From contig NZ_JAHOOZ010000001.1 of NCBI RefSeq assembly GCF_019075875.1, forward strand, positions 1,302,001 through 1,366,000: 64,000 nucleotides of DNA. The letters are read 5' to 3'. The notes under the pieces were generated by a model. The model searched no databases and had not been told where the DNA came from. It saw nothing but the letters and a program-made list of their open reading frames with translations. Below, in pieces: positions 18,620 to 27,477 of this stretch. The stretch's first letter is position 1. Every line of letters starts with the position of its first letter. The stretch comes from Novosphingobium sp. G106. GTDB lineage: Bacteria > Pseudomonadota > Alphaproteobacteria > Sphingomonadales > Sphingomonadaceae. The translations under genes were made by a program, and so were the position numbers.

Positions 18620-19603
18620 ATGATCGCCGATCTCGACCGTACCGCCGCGACATTGCGGGAGATGTTGCCGGGCGGCAGGGCAGTCACAGGCATCCGCCCT
18701 TTGACGACGGGATTCTCCAACGAGACCTACCTGATCGAAGGCATCGACCTGATCCTGCGATTGCCACCCTCGGCGGGTGCGATGCTCGATGGCCACGATG
18801 TGATCGCGCAGGCGGCGATCTACCGCGAGCTCGGCTCGCCCCTGGGCGCTCCGCCCGTCCCCGAGATCGTGCTGTCCTGCGAGGACGCTTCGGTGCTCGG
18901 CACGCCGTTCTTCGTCATGGCACGCGTGCCGGGCGAATCGATTCACGACATCGACTTGCAGCCCTGGTTCGTCGAGGGCAGCGACGACTTTCGCCGGGGG
19001 ATATGCCGGCGCTGGGTTTCGGCTTTCGCCGGCCTCGCCAAGCTCGCGCCGCTCGATGTGTTGGGCCGGGTCGTCTCGCCCGAGGACGACGCGCGTATGT
19101 GGCAGGCCTTCGCCAGAGCTGCGAACAGCGTCCAGCTCGTCGAGCAGTTCGATCGCCTCCTCGCCGTTCCCGCGCCGCTCAGCGGGCCGCCGGCGGTGGT
19201 CCACGGCGACACCAAGCTGTCCAACCTGATGTGGCAGGACGGCGAGGTCAGCGCCGTGCTCGACTGGGAGATGGCGCTGAACGGCGAGCCGCTCGCCGAT
19301 CTCGGCTACATGCTCTACGGCTTCGAGAGCGCCTGGCACGGCCCGACAACGCCGCAGAAGCAGCCGGGCATGCCGGGGCGCGACCAGGTGATCGCCTGGT
19401 GGGAGGAAGTCTCGGGGCGTTCGGCGGAAGGCGTGTTCTGGCACGAGATCGCGCAGATCGCGAAGATCACCGCGATCATCGCCGAGGGCACCAACATGTG
19501 GGTCACGGGCCGCAGCCAGGATCCCAAGCTCGCCTATTTCGCGAAGAATCTCGACTACTACCTCGGCGTCATGCGAGCGATGCTCGACGGCGGCGGGTTC
19601 TGA
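18620..19603 (+). CDS. Kinase-fold protein, APH family
   Basis: 327 residues. An aminoglycoside-phosphotransferase-type protein: LTTGFSNETYLIE (nucleotide loop), VVHGDTKLSNLMW (catalytic HGDxxxxN) and AVLDWEMAL (Mg-binding DWE). Such proteins beside acyl-CoA dehydrogenases, as in LvaA of the Pseudomonas levulinate pathway and the APH domain of ACAD10/11, phosphorylate 4-hydroxyacyl-CoAs. That activity is plausible here but inferred. It starts an operon continuing through 24293. Confidence 0.82.
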   Translation: MIADLDRTAATLREMLPGGRAVTGIRPLTTGFSNETYLIEGIDLILRLPPSAGAMLDGHDVIAQAAIYRELGSPLGAPPVPEIVLSCEDASVLGTPFFVMARVPGESIHDIDLQPWFVEGSDDFRRGICRRWVSAFAGLAKLAPLDVLGRVVSPEDDARMWQAFARAANSVQLVEQFDRLLAVPAPLSGPPAVVHGDTKLSNLMWQDGEVSAVLDWEMALNGEPLADLGYMLYGFESAWHGPTTPQKQPGMPGRDQVIAWWEEVSGRSAEGVFWHEIAQIAKITAIIAEGTNMWVTGRSQDPKLAYFAKNLDYYLGVMRAMLDGGGF

Positions 19604-19607
19604 GAGG

Positions 19608-20783
19608 ATGTCTATGATCCCGACCATCGCTCCGCTGACCGATGCGGACGAATTGCTCAACCACCAGATCGTCAATACCCACGCGACGGTCGGCTCGGCC
19701 GATCGCGCCTGGACCGAGAAGGTCTGGTTCGCCCTCGCGCGCAAGGACGGCGCACTCCAGGCCAGCTTCGGGCTGGGCAAGTACACCAACCGCAACGTGC
19801 TCGACGGCTTCGCCGGCGTGCAGATCGGCACGCAGCAGCGCACCGTGCGCGCGAGCCGGGTGCTGCGGCCGCGGATCGAGGACCTCAGCGTCGGCCCGCT
19901 GGCCTACGAAGTGGTCGAGCCGTTCAAGGCCATCCGCATCACCCTGGCCGCCAACGCCGTGCAGCCGATCGCCTTCGAGCTGACTTTCACCGCGACGATG
20001 CCCGCCTTCTTCGAGAAGCGCGATGCCCTCTATGCCGCCGGCCGCGCTGCGTCCGACGTCATCCGCTACCACCAGGCCGGCACGGTCTCGGGCTGGATCG
20101 AGATCGACGGCACCCGCCACGCGGTCGATCCCGACGAATGGTTCGGCTTCCGCGACCATAGCTGGGGCATCCGCGAGCATGTCGGCAAGGATCCCACCGA
20201 CCTCGTCCCCGGCAACATCGGCGCGACCGGCGGCAGCAAGGCGGGCCAGGCCTACCATTTCAACTGGCTGGTCTCGCGGATCGAGCGGCCCGACGGCACG
20301 AGCTACGATCTCGCCTATTACTTCCGCGATTTCGGCGGAGACGGCCCGCCCGAATTCTTCAGCGGCTACATCAATGAGAGCGACGGGACGCAGATCCCGA
20401 TCCTGCACCTCTACCCCGAGATCGCCTATCGCAAGGGCGACAAGGGCGCGATGTCGGGCCGCGTCACGGCGATCGTCGCCGGCAAGGGCAAGTCGGTGGT
20501 CGAGCGCCTCTTCGAGATCGAGGCGCTGAACCCCGAGATGGGCTTCCGCCTGCTGCCGGGCATGTACGGCCCCTGGAAGGACCAGATCCACGGCAGCTTC
20601 AAGGGCGAGGATTTCCTCGACGGCGAATGCGTCGACGACGTCAACAGCCCGGACAAGACCGCCGAGAACTACCGCTGGCAGATCCGCGACCGCCCGATCC
20701 GCATCCGCGAGGGCGCGAACAGCGGCTATGGCGACATGGAAAGCATCATCATCGGCGAGTACCCTGGGGTAACGCTGGTGTGA
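19608..20783 (+). CDS. Conserved protein, AttH/CrtC-like beta fold suspected
   Basis: 391 residues, no signal peptide or membrane segment. Many beta-type stretches, a WTEKVWF segment near the N-terminus and a central DEWFGFRDHSWGIRE block. That block resembles the WDHSWG-type signature of AttH/hydroxyneurosporene-synthase-like lipocalin-fold proteins. I do not recognise a characterised member. It sits 4 bp after the kinase-fold gene and ahead of an SDR, so it may act on the same intermediate, for example as a hydratase or binding protein. Function open. Confidence 0.6.
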   Translation: MSMIPTIAPLTDADELLNHQIVNTHATVGSADRAWTEKVWFALARKDGALQASFGLGKYTNRNVLDGFAGVQIGTQQRTVRASRVLRPRIEDLSVGPLAYEVVEPFKAIRITLAANAVQPIAFELTFTATMPAFFEKRDALYAAGRAASDVIRYHQAGTVSGWIEIDGTRHAVDPDEWFGFRDHSWGIREHVGKDPTDLVPGNIGATGGSKAGQAYHFNWLVSRIERPDGTSYDLAYYFRDFGGDGPPEFFSGYINESDGTQIPILHLYPEIAYRKGDKGAMSGRVTAIVAGKGKSVVERLFEIEALNPEMGFRLLPGMYGPWKDQIHGSFKGEDFLDGECVDDVNSPDKTAENYRWQIRDRPIRIREGANSGYGDMESIIIGEYPGVTLV

Positions 20784-20865
20784 TCCAGCGCGCAGCGGCG
20801 TGACTGTCGCTGCAAGACCGATATTTCCGTCTGGGCCGCCGCGAAGATCGCGTTAGGAAACGAGC

Positions 20866-21627
20866 ATGAGCACACTTTCGGGCAGAACCTGCCTCATCAC
20901 CGGCGCGTCCTCGGGCTTCGGCGCCCACTTTGCGCGGATCACCGCCGCGGCGGGTGCGCGCGTCGCCCTCGCGGCGCGCCGGAAGGAACGGATCGAAGCG
21001 CTGGCCGAGGAACTGCGCGCCGGCGGCACCGAGGCGGTCGCCGTCGCCATGGACGTCACCGACGAGGCTTCCGTCATTGCCGCCTTCGATGCTGCCGAGG
21101 CGGCGCTGGGCCCGGTCGATACGGTGATCGCCAATGCCGGCGTCTCCTCGCCCGGCCGCGCGACCGAGGTTCCGGCCGAGGCGATGGCGACGCTGCTCAA
21201 CACCAATGTGCTCGGCGTCTTCCTCACCGCGCGCGAAGGTGCCAAGCGGATGATGGCGGCGGGCAGTCGCGACAATGGGCGCGGGCGTATCCTGCTGATC
21301 GGCTCGATGGGCGCCGAGACCCCGGTCAAGGGCGAGGTCATGTACTGCGCCAGCAAGGCCGCGGTCGCGCGCATGGGCCGCAACCTGGCCGGCGAATGGG
21401 TGCGCAGCGGCGTCAACGTCAACGTGCTCCAGCCCGGCTTCATCCTGACCGAGCTGGCCGACGACTGGTTCGGCAGCGAGGCCGGCAAGGCGCAGATCGC
21501 CACTTTCCCGCGCAAGCGGATGCAGCCGATCGAATCGCTGGACCCCATGGTCCTCTATCTCTGCTCCGACGCCTCGTCCGCGATGACGGGCTCGGTCATC
21601 ACCATCGACGACGGACATTCCCTATGA
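20866..21627 (+). CDS. Short-chain dehydrogenase/reductase
   Basis: 253 residues, classical SDR length. TGASSGFGAHFA (cofactor loop), AMDVTD, NAGVSSPG, a Ser in LIGSMGAETP, and YCASKAAVARM with the catalytic Tyr and Lys. The C-terminus ASSAMTGSVITIDDGHSL is typical. NAD preference is likely but not certain. It overlaps the following acyl-CoA dehydrogenase by 4 bases, which suggests tight co-expression. Confidence 0.88.
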   Translation: MSTLSGRTCLITGASSGFGAHFARITAAAGARVALAARRKERIEALAEELRAGGTEAVAVAMDVTDEASVIAAFDAAEAALGPVDTVIANAGVSSPGRATEVPAEAMATLLNTNVLGVFLTAREGAKRMMAAGSRDNGRGRILLIGSMGAETPVKGEVMYCASKAAVARMGRNLAGEWVRSGVNVNVLQPGFILTELADDWFGSEAGKAQIATFPRKRMQPIESLDPMVLYLCSDASSAMTGSVITIDDGHSL

Positions 21628-22805
21628 CAACCGAACGCGCCCTTGCCATTGCCGCCCGTGTCGAAGCTTTCGTCCGCGAGGTGGTATTTCCCTACGAGGC
21701 GGACCCGCGGCGCGATCATCACGGCGCACCGACCGACGAGCTGGTCTTCGAGCTGAAGGAGAAGGCGCGCGCGGCCGGCGTGCTGTCTCCGCACATCCTC
21801 GAAGGCGGCGGGCATCTGACGCAGCGCGAGACCGCGACCGTGCTGATCCGCTCGGGGCTCTCGCCCTTGGGCCCGCTCGCCTGCAACACCAATGCTCCCG
21901 ACGAGGGCAACATGTACCTGCTCGGCAAGGTCGGCTCGCCGGCGCTGCAGGAGCGCTTCCTCGCGCCGCTGGTCGAGGGCCGCGCGCGGTCGGCCTTCTT
22001 CATGACCGAGCCCTACGACTGGGGCGGCGCGGGCTCGGACCCCTCGATGATGAAGACCACCTGCCGGCGAGACGGCAACCACTGGGTGATCGACGGGCGC
22101 AAGACCTTCATCACCGGCTGCCTTGGCGCCAGGGTCGGCATCGTCATGGCCAAGGCTGAGGAAGGCGCCTGCATGTTCCTCGTCGACCTGCCCGACCCCG
22201 CCATCCGCATCGAGTCCATCCCCAACACGATCGACAATTCGATGCCCGGTGGCCACGCCACCCTGACGATCGAGGCCTTGCGCGTCCCCGCCGACCAGAT
22301 GCTGGGCGAGGCCGGCGAAGGCTTCCAATACGCGCAGGTGCGGCTCTCGCCCGCCCGCCTGTCGCACTGCATGCGCTGGCTCGGCGCCTGCATCCGCGCG
22401 CAGGAGATCGCCACCGACTATGCCTGTCGCCGCGAGGCTTTCGGCAAGGCGCTGATCGACCACGAGGGCGTCGGCTTCATGCTCGCCGAGAACCTGATCG
22501 AGCTCAAGCAATGCGAGCTGATGATCGACTGGTGCGCCTCGGTGCTCGATACGGGCTCCTTGGGCACGGCCGAAAGCTCGATGGCCAAGGTCGCGGTGTC
22601 GGAGGCGCTGCAGCGCATCGCCGACCGCTGCGTCCAGGTCATGGGCGGGCTCGGCGTCACCGACAAGACGATCGTCGAGCAGGTCTACCGCGAGATCCGC
22701 GCCTTCCGCATCTACGACGGCCCGACCGAAGTCCACAAATGGTCCCTCGCCAAGAAGATCAAGCGCGACTGGAAACAGGCCCAAGTGGACAGTGCGGCCC
22801 AATGA
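21624..22805 (+). CDS. Acyl-CoA dehydrogenase, ACAD10/11-like
   Basis: 393 residues from the ATG at 21624, which overlaps the SDR stop. FFMTEPYDWGGAGSDPSMM binds FAD, and the C-terminal QVMGGLGVTD and RIYDGPTEVHKW blocks are those of the ACAD10/11-type branch. The next gene encodes an APH-fold protein, so the two together equal the APH and ACAD halves of human ACAD11 or the LvaA/LvaC pair. It probably handles a phosphorylated 4-hydroxyacyl-CoA or an ordinary acyl-CoA. Confidence 0.88.
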   Translation: MTTERALAIAARVEAFVREVVFPYEADPRRDHHGAPTDELVFELKEKARAAGVLSPHILEGGGHLTQRETATVLIRSGLSPLGPLACNTNAPDEGNMYLLGKVGSPALQERFLAPLVEGRARSAFFMTEPYDWGGAGSDPSMMKTTCRRDGNHWVIDGRKTFITGCLGARVGIVMAKAEEGACMFLVDLPDPAIRIESIPNTIDNSMPGGHATLTIEALRVPADQMLGEAGEGFQYAQVRLSPARLSHCMRWLGACIRAQEIATDYACRREAFGKALIDHEGVGFMLAENLIELKQCELMIDWCASVLDTGSLGTAESSMAKVAVSEALQRIADRCVQVMGGLGVTDKTIVEQVYREIRAFRIYDGPTEVHKWSLAKKIKRDWKQAQVDSAAQ

Positions 22806-23869
22806 GCGAGGACTTCGCAGCGGCTAACAGCGGCACCGATCCGGTCCGCGAGGGCTACGGCTTCGACGAGGCGGCGCTGGCGGCGTGGATGGCGGCGCAT
22901 GTCGAAGGCTTCGCCGGCCCGCTCGAAGTGCGCCAGTTCAAGGGCGGCCAATCGAACCCGACCTACCAGCTGATCACGCCCGCGCGCAAATATGTCCTGC
23001 GCCGCAAGCCGCCCGGCGAGCTCTTGCCCGGCGCGCACGCGGTCGACCGCGAGGCGACGGTGCTCTCCAAGCTCGGCGCGGCGGGTTTTCCGGTCGCGCA
23101 TGTCTACGGCCTGTGCACCGACGACAGCGTCATCGGCACCTGGTTCTACGTCATGGAAATGGTCGAGGGCCGGATCTTCTGGGATGCGACCTTTCCCGAT
23201 GTCGCCCGCAAGGAGCGCCCGCGCTACCTCGATGCGATGAACGCGACGCTGGCCCAGCTCCATAGCTACGACCCGCAAGCGATCGGCCTCGGCGACTACG
23301 GCAAGCCGGGCAACTACTTCGCCCGCCAGATCTCGCGCTGGAGCCGCCAGTACCTCGCCGACGAGCTCGCGGGGCGCAACGACGACATGGACGCGCTCGT
23401 CGAGTGGCTGCCGACGGTCACCCCGCCCGCCGAGGAAAGCACCGTCGTCCACGGCGACTTCCGCTGCGACAACATGATCTTCCATCCGAGCGAGCCGCGC
23501 GTGCTCGCCGTGCTCGACTGGGAGCTCTCGACGCTCGGCCACCCGATCGCCGACTTCGCCAACCACGCGATGATGTACCGCATGCCGCCCGATATCGTCG
23601 CGGGCCTGAAAGGCGCCGACCTCGCCGCCCTGGGCATCCCCAGCGAAGCCGATTACGTCGCCGCCTACTGCGCGCGCACCGGCCGCGCCGGCATTCCCGA
23701 GTACGAATTCGCCATCGCCTTCAACCTGTTCCGCTTCGCCGCCATCTTCCACGGCATCAAGGGCCGCGTCCTGCGCGGCACCGCCGCCAGCGCTAACGCC
23801 GCAAACAGAGCCGAAGCCTTCCCCAGAATCGCCCGAATGGCGCGTGAATCCATGGAAAATTGCCGCTAG
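22802..23869 (+). CDS. APH-fold phosphotransferase, ACAD11-partner type
   Basis: 355 residues from the ATG at 22802 (4-base overlap with the dehydrogenase). QFKGGQSNPTYQL, then VLRRKPPGELLPGAHAVDRE are hallmarks of the ACAD10/11 APH branch. VVHGDFRCDNMIFH carries the catalytic Asp and AVLDWELSTLGHP the metal Asp. Likely role: ATP-dependent phosphorylation of a hydroxyacyl-CoA. Directly coupled to the dehydrogenase upstream. Confidence 0.87.
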   Translation: MSEDFAAANSGTDPVREGYGFDEAALAAWMAAHVEGFAGPLEVRQFKGGQSNPTYQLITPARKYVLRRKPPGELLPGAHAVDREATVLSKLGAAGFPVAHVYGLCTDDSVIGTWFYVMEMVEGRIFWDATFPDVARKERPRYLDAMNATLAQLHSYDPQAIGLGDYGKPGNYFARQISRWSRQYLADELAGRNDDMDALVEWLPTVTPPAEESTVVHGDFRCDNMIFHPSEPRVLAVLDWELSTLGHPIADFANHAMMYRMPPDIVAGLKGADLAALGIPSEADYVAAYCARTGRAGIPEYEFAIAFNLFRFAAIFHGIKGRVLRGTAASANAANRAEAFPRIARMARESMENCR

Positions 23870-23897
23870 CAGTACGTCGACAGACAAGGGGGCCGAC

Positions 23898-24293
23898 ATG
23901 CATACCGAAATCCTGATTCTCGCCTGGGGCGCGGTGCTCCTGTTCGTCCACATCTTCGCTGCGGGTCAGGTCAAGACGAAGCAATATGGCACCAAATGGA
24001 ATACCGGCGCGCGCGACGAGAGCCTGCCGCCGATGGAACCGCTGACCGGCCGCTTGGTGCGCGCGCAGGCGAACTACCAGGAGACTTTTCCCATCGCGAT
24101 CGTCGCGCTACTCGGCGTGGTCTTGGCCGGGCGGAGCAGCGGCACGACCGCGCTCGGTGGCTGGATCTGGCTTGGCGCGCGGGTGGTCTATCTGCCGCTC
24201 TACGCGGTGGGCGTGCCCGTGGTGCGGTCGCTGACCTTCCTCGTCAGCGTGGTCGGCCTCGTCATGGTGCTCTGGCCGCTGCTGGCCGGCTAA
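23898..24293 (+). CDS. MAPEG-family membrane protein
   Basis: 131 residues from the ATG at 23898, preceded by AAGGGGG. Four hydrophobic helices and the MAPEG core RLVRAQANYQETFPIAI, close to the glutathione-binding RxxRAxxNxxE pattern. Eukaryotic relatives conjugate glutathione or make eicosanoids; bacterial ones are mostly uncharacterised. The operon position suggests detoxification or handling of a lipophilic intermediate. It ends convergently, overlapping the ligase gene by 4 bases. Confidence 0.8.
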   Translation: MHTEILILAWGAVLLFVHIFAAGQVKTKQYGTKWNTGARDESLPPMEPLTGRLVRAQANYQETFPIAIVALLGVVLAGRSSGTTALGGWIWLGARVVYLPLYAVGVPVVRSLTFLVSVVGLVMVLWPLLAG

Positions 24294-25822
24294 ACCGGCC
24301 AGTACTTCGCCCGCACCGCCTTCTTGTAGAGCTTGCCCGTCGGCAGCCGTGGCAACTCGTCGGTGAAATCGACCGAGCGCGGTGTCAGCTGCCTGCCCAG
24401 CTTCGCGCGCACGAAATCCATGATCTCCTGACCTAGCGCGTCCGAGGGCACGACGCCCGGCGCGGGCTCGACTACGGCCTTGACCTCCTCGCCCAGTTCC
24501 TCGTTGGGCACGCCGATCACGGCGACGTCGGCGATCTTCGGGTGGAGCGCCAGGGCATCCTCGATCTGCTGCGGGTAGATGTTCACCCCGCCCGAGATGA
24601 TCATGAAGGCCTTGCGGTCGGTCAGGTAGAGGTAGCCGTCTTCATCGAGATAGCCGACATCGCCGACGGTGCGCCATTCGGGATGGCCGGGATGCGAGGC
24701 GGAGACGGTCTTGCCCTCGTCCTTGTGGTAGGTGAACGGCACCGCCACGTCGACTTCGCCGTAGATTGTCCCGGCCTCGCCCACCGGAAGCTCGTTGCCG
24801 TCCTCGTCGCAGATGTGGAAGGGCTTGCCCGACGATCGCCCGACCGTGCCTGGATGGGCCAGCCAGTCGGGGCTGCCGACCCTGGCGAAGCCGGCCATCT
24901 CGGTCGAGGAATAGAATTCCTCGATGACCGGTCCCCACCAGTCGATCATCTGCCGCTTGACCTCGACGGGGCAAGGGGCCGCGGCGTGGATCGCGCAGCG
25001 CAGGCTAGACAGATCGTAGCGGGCGCGGGTTTCTGGATCGAGCTTGAGCATGCGGACGAACATCGTCGGCACCCACATCGAATGGGTTACCTTGTAGCGC
25101 TCGATCAGCGACAGCGCGGTCTCGGCCTCGAACTTGTCCATCATCACGACCGTGCCGCCGAGCTGGGTCACCCCGGTCACATAGCCGCAGGGTGCCGAGT
25201 GATAGAGCGGCGCCGGCGAGAGATAGACGGCATCTCCGTCGATCCCGAACATGCCGACCGTAGCCGCCGATCCCGGGCTGCCGTTCGCCGCGGGCAGATC
25301 CTGCAGCGGCCGCTTGATGCCCTTGGGTTTGCCCGTGGTGCCCGAGGAATAGAGCATGAAAGTGCCGAGCGGCTCCTCGGCCAGCCTCTCGGCCGGATAG
25401 CGCGCGATGGCCGTGTCGTAGTCCTCGAAGCCCTCGATCGCGCCGCCCACCGACAGCTTGATCTCGCAGCGCGACGACAGGTGCCCGAGTTCCACGGACT
25501 CGCCGATCGCCGCCGAAGCGATGAGCACGCGTGCGTCGCAGTCGTCGACGATATAGGCTGCTTCGGCAGCCGGCAGGTAGCGGTTGATCGGCGTCAGGTA
25601 GAGGCCCGAGCGCATACAGGCCCAGATCACCTCGAAGAAGGCGAGGTGGTTTTCGAGATAGAGCGCAAGGTGATCGCCCCGCCGCAGGCCCTGCGCATGA
25701 AGCAGCTGGGCAAGCCGATTGGAGCGGTCGTTCAGTTGGCGATATGTCAGGCTTTCGCCGGTGGCCGGCCGAATGACGGCAAGCTTGTCCGGATGCGTCT
25801 CCGCATGGGTGCCAACGTACAC
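24290..25822 (-). CDS. Acyl-CoA ligase (AMP-forming)
   Basis: 510 residues from the GTG at 25822, chosen because AAGGAG lies 6 bases upstream and because this removes an overlap with the TetR gene; an ATG-initiated frame to 25891 is possible. Adenylate-forming motifs: MLYSSGTTGKPKG (P-loop), EFYSSTEMAG (A5), YLYLTDRKAFMIISGG (A8) and a C-terminal PTGKLYKKAVR with the catalytic Lys. It activates a carboxylic acid to its CoA ester. Substrate unknown; FadD-like. Confidence 0.87.
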   Translation of the reverse strand: MYVGTHAETHPDKLAVIRPATGESLTYRQLNDRSNRLAQLLHAQGLRRGDHLALYLENHLAFFEVIWACMRSGLYLTPINRYLPAAEAAYIVDDCDARVLIASAAIGESVELGHLSSRCEIKLSVGGAIEGFEDYDTAIARYPAERLAEEPLGTFMLYSSGTTGKPKGIKRPLQDLPAANGSPGSAATVGMFGIDGDAVYLSPAPLYHSAPCGYVTGVTQLGGTVVMMDKFEAETALSLIERYKVTHSMWVPTMFVRMLKLDPETRARYDLSSLRCAIHAAAPCPVEVKRQMIDWWGPVIEEFYSSTEMAGFARVGSPDWLAHPGTVGRSSGKPFHICDEDGNELPVGEAGTIYGEVDVAVPFTYHKDEGKTVSASHPGHPEWRTVGDVGYLDEDGYLYLTDRKAFMIISGGVNIYPQQIEDALALHPKIADVAVIGVPNEELGEEVKAVVEPAPGVVPSDALGQEIMDFVRAKLGRQLTPRSVDFTDELPRLPTGKLYKKAVRAKYWPV

Positions 25823-25835
25823 GGTGTGCTCCTTG

Positions 25836-26567
25836 TCAGCGCGCGCCGGCGCCGCGGCCGATTGCCGAACTGTCTGCTTGCTGTGTCTCACGCGCGTGCG
25901 ATCTGCGATGGGCGATCACGACCGACAGGACCTCCGCTTCCGCCTCGATCAGGCCGCGGACGCGGTCACGCTGGTCGGCTTCGGCAGATGCGCCGGTGAT
26001 GATGCCGAACTGCGGATTGGTCACGACGGTCGCGACGCGTTCGAGCCCGGTTATCAGCACGCTGGCGATCGCGATGTCGTTGGCATCCTCGGCCTGCCCG
26101 AGCTGGTCGGCCAGCAAGCGGATCAGCGGCAGCGTCACGTCGTTGCGATAGCGCAGGACGCGCAGATCGCCGGCCTCGGACATGGCATTGCGCATATGCA
26201 GCAGGCGCGCATGCTTCGCCCAGAAGGCGTAATAGGCCTGGAGGAAAGCATAGCTGCAGTCATGCAGCGCATCGTCGGGCCAGCGATGGCGGAGCTGGCC
26301 GAGGTACGCCGCTTCCGCCGTTTCCATGACCCGCCGCAAGGCCGCCAGCAGCAGATCGCCCATGTCGGGGAAGTAGAGATAGACGTTGGGCGGGCGCACC
26401 CGCGCTTCCTTGGCGACGCCGCTGAGCGTGACGGGCGGGCCCTCGCGATCGCCGAGCAGCACGAGCATCGCCGTCAGGATCCGCTCGCGCGTTTCCTGTC
26501 CCTTGCGCCCGAGCTTCTGCCCGACCTGGTTGTGGCTGACCGCCGGGGTCAGCGGGGTGACTGTCAT
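25836..26567 (-). CDS. TetR-family regulator
   Basis: 243 residues. HTH at about 25-65 (ERILTAMLVLLGDREG, then VAKEARVRPPNVYLYFPDMGDLL), followed by a helical ligand domain. It is located between the acyl-CoA ligase and the IclR-type gene, transcribed with them. A likely repressor answering to a CoA ester or the substrate, as with many catabolic TetR proteins. Its operator could be the TTGCAWT-type element seen through the island, but two other regulators compete for that role. Confidence 0.82.
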   Translation of the reverse strand: MTVTPLTPAVSHNQVGQKLGRKGQETRERILTAMLVLLGDREGPPVTLSGVAKEARVRPPNVYLYFPDMGDLLLAALRRVMETAEAAYLGQLRHRWPDDALHDCSYAFLQAYYAFWAKHARLLHMRNAMSEAGDLRVLRYRNDVTLPLIRLLADQLGQAEDANDIAIASVLITGLERVATVVTNPQFGIITGASAEADQRDRVRGLIEAEAEVLSVVIAHRRSHARETQQADSSAIGRGAGAR

Positions 26568-26583
26568 GCGCGGTTGCTCAAAT

Positions 26584-27381
26584 TCAGATCGCCATCATGC
26601 TGCGCACGAAGGGCGCGGAAACGTCGCCGCCTTCCGCCAGACAGCTTTGCACGCCATGCTCGAGCGTCGCCAGCAGCGCATCGGGATCGACTGCCGAGTT
26701 GGTTGGATAGACCACGCCGAGCGCCAGCCTGCGTTCGCCGAGTCCTTCGGGCAGCAGCATCGCGGTCATCATGGTGCCCGGCGCGAAGCCCGACACGCCG
26801 GTGGCACCGCCGGTCTGGCCATACCGGGCGACCGCCTCGTTGGCCTCGGTCAGGTTGAAACGGTCGGCCGGCTCGGCTTCGGCATTGAGCCGCCAGAGCA
26901 TCTTGCTGGCCGGACCGAGGCCCAGCGAGGACAGCAGCAGCAGGCCCGCGGGGCTAGCCGACAGCAGCGTGCTCGCGCCGCATTCGAGGTTGCCGTTCGG
27001 CAGGTCCGCCCCGTGCGCCCAGCGGAACACCTGGGCATGGGTGCCGACCATGCCGAACAGGCCGACGCCGCTGCGCGAGGTCTGGGCCAGGCGGTCCATA
27101 TAGGCGAAGAGGCGGCCGCTGGCGATCGGCTCGGGCTGCGAGGCCATGCCGAAGGCCGCAAGCCGCGGCGTCGGTGCGTAGGACCGCGACTGCGGATCCT
27201 TGTAGAGCAGCCCCATCTCGACCAGCGCGCCGAGCAGTTCCGACGTGCTCGACTGCGGGCGGTCGTAGCGCCGGACGATGTCCATCACCGTCGCGCGCCG
27301 CTGCTCCGAGGCGAAGAACTCGAACACCTCGATCACCCGCCGCGCGATCTTGGTTTTGTTCGAATCGAGCGCCATGGTCAT
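26584..27381 (-). CDS. IclR-type transcriptional regulator
   Basis: 265 residues from the ATG at 27381, after GAGGAG. The N-terminal winged helix reads VIEVFEFFASEQRRATVMDI, then YDRPQSSTSELLGALVEMGLL. A C-terminal IclR-like effector domain follows (about 90-265) with PAGLLLLSSL. It controls catabolic genes in many proteobacteria. A longer frame starts at 27435 but lacks a good ribosome site. TTGCATTA lies 22 bases upstream of the start. Confidence 0.75.
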   Translation of the reverse strand: MTMALDSNKTKIARRVIEVFEFFASEQRRATVMDIVRRYDRPQSSTSELLGALVEMGLLYKDPQSRSYAPTPRLAAFGMASQPEPIASGRLFAYMDRLAQTSRSGVGLFGMVGTHAQVFRWAHGADLPNGNLECGASTLLSASPAGLLLLSSLGLGPASKMLWRLNAEAEPADRFNLTEANEAVARYGQTGGATGVSGFAPGTMMTAMLLPEGLGERRLALGVVYPTNSAVDPDALLATLEHGVQSCLAEGGDVSAPFVRSMMAI

Positions 27382-27400
27382 TTTTATATCTCCTCTCGCC

Positions 27401-27410
27401 TGTTGCATTA
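27401..27410 (-). promoter_or_regulatory. TTGCATTA element upstream of the IclR gene
   Basis: TGTTGCATTA within the 96-base gap between the frameshifted cyclase gene and the IclR-type gene. It shares the TTGCAWT core with elements at 31933, 46418 and 54165. Candidate operator; functional evidence is lacking. Confidence 0.35.
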
Positions 27411-27477
27411 GCTCCCGGTGCGAGTGAGTCGTCAATCCGAAAAATTAATGGCATTTCTTTTTTGAGCCGAGAGGAGC

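Noticed and set aside
24290..25891. ATG start at 25891 for the acyl-CoA ligase
   Set aside because: It overlaps the TetR gene by 56 bases and adds unconserved residues; the GTG at 25822 has AAGGAG at good spacing.
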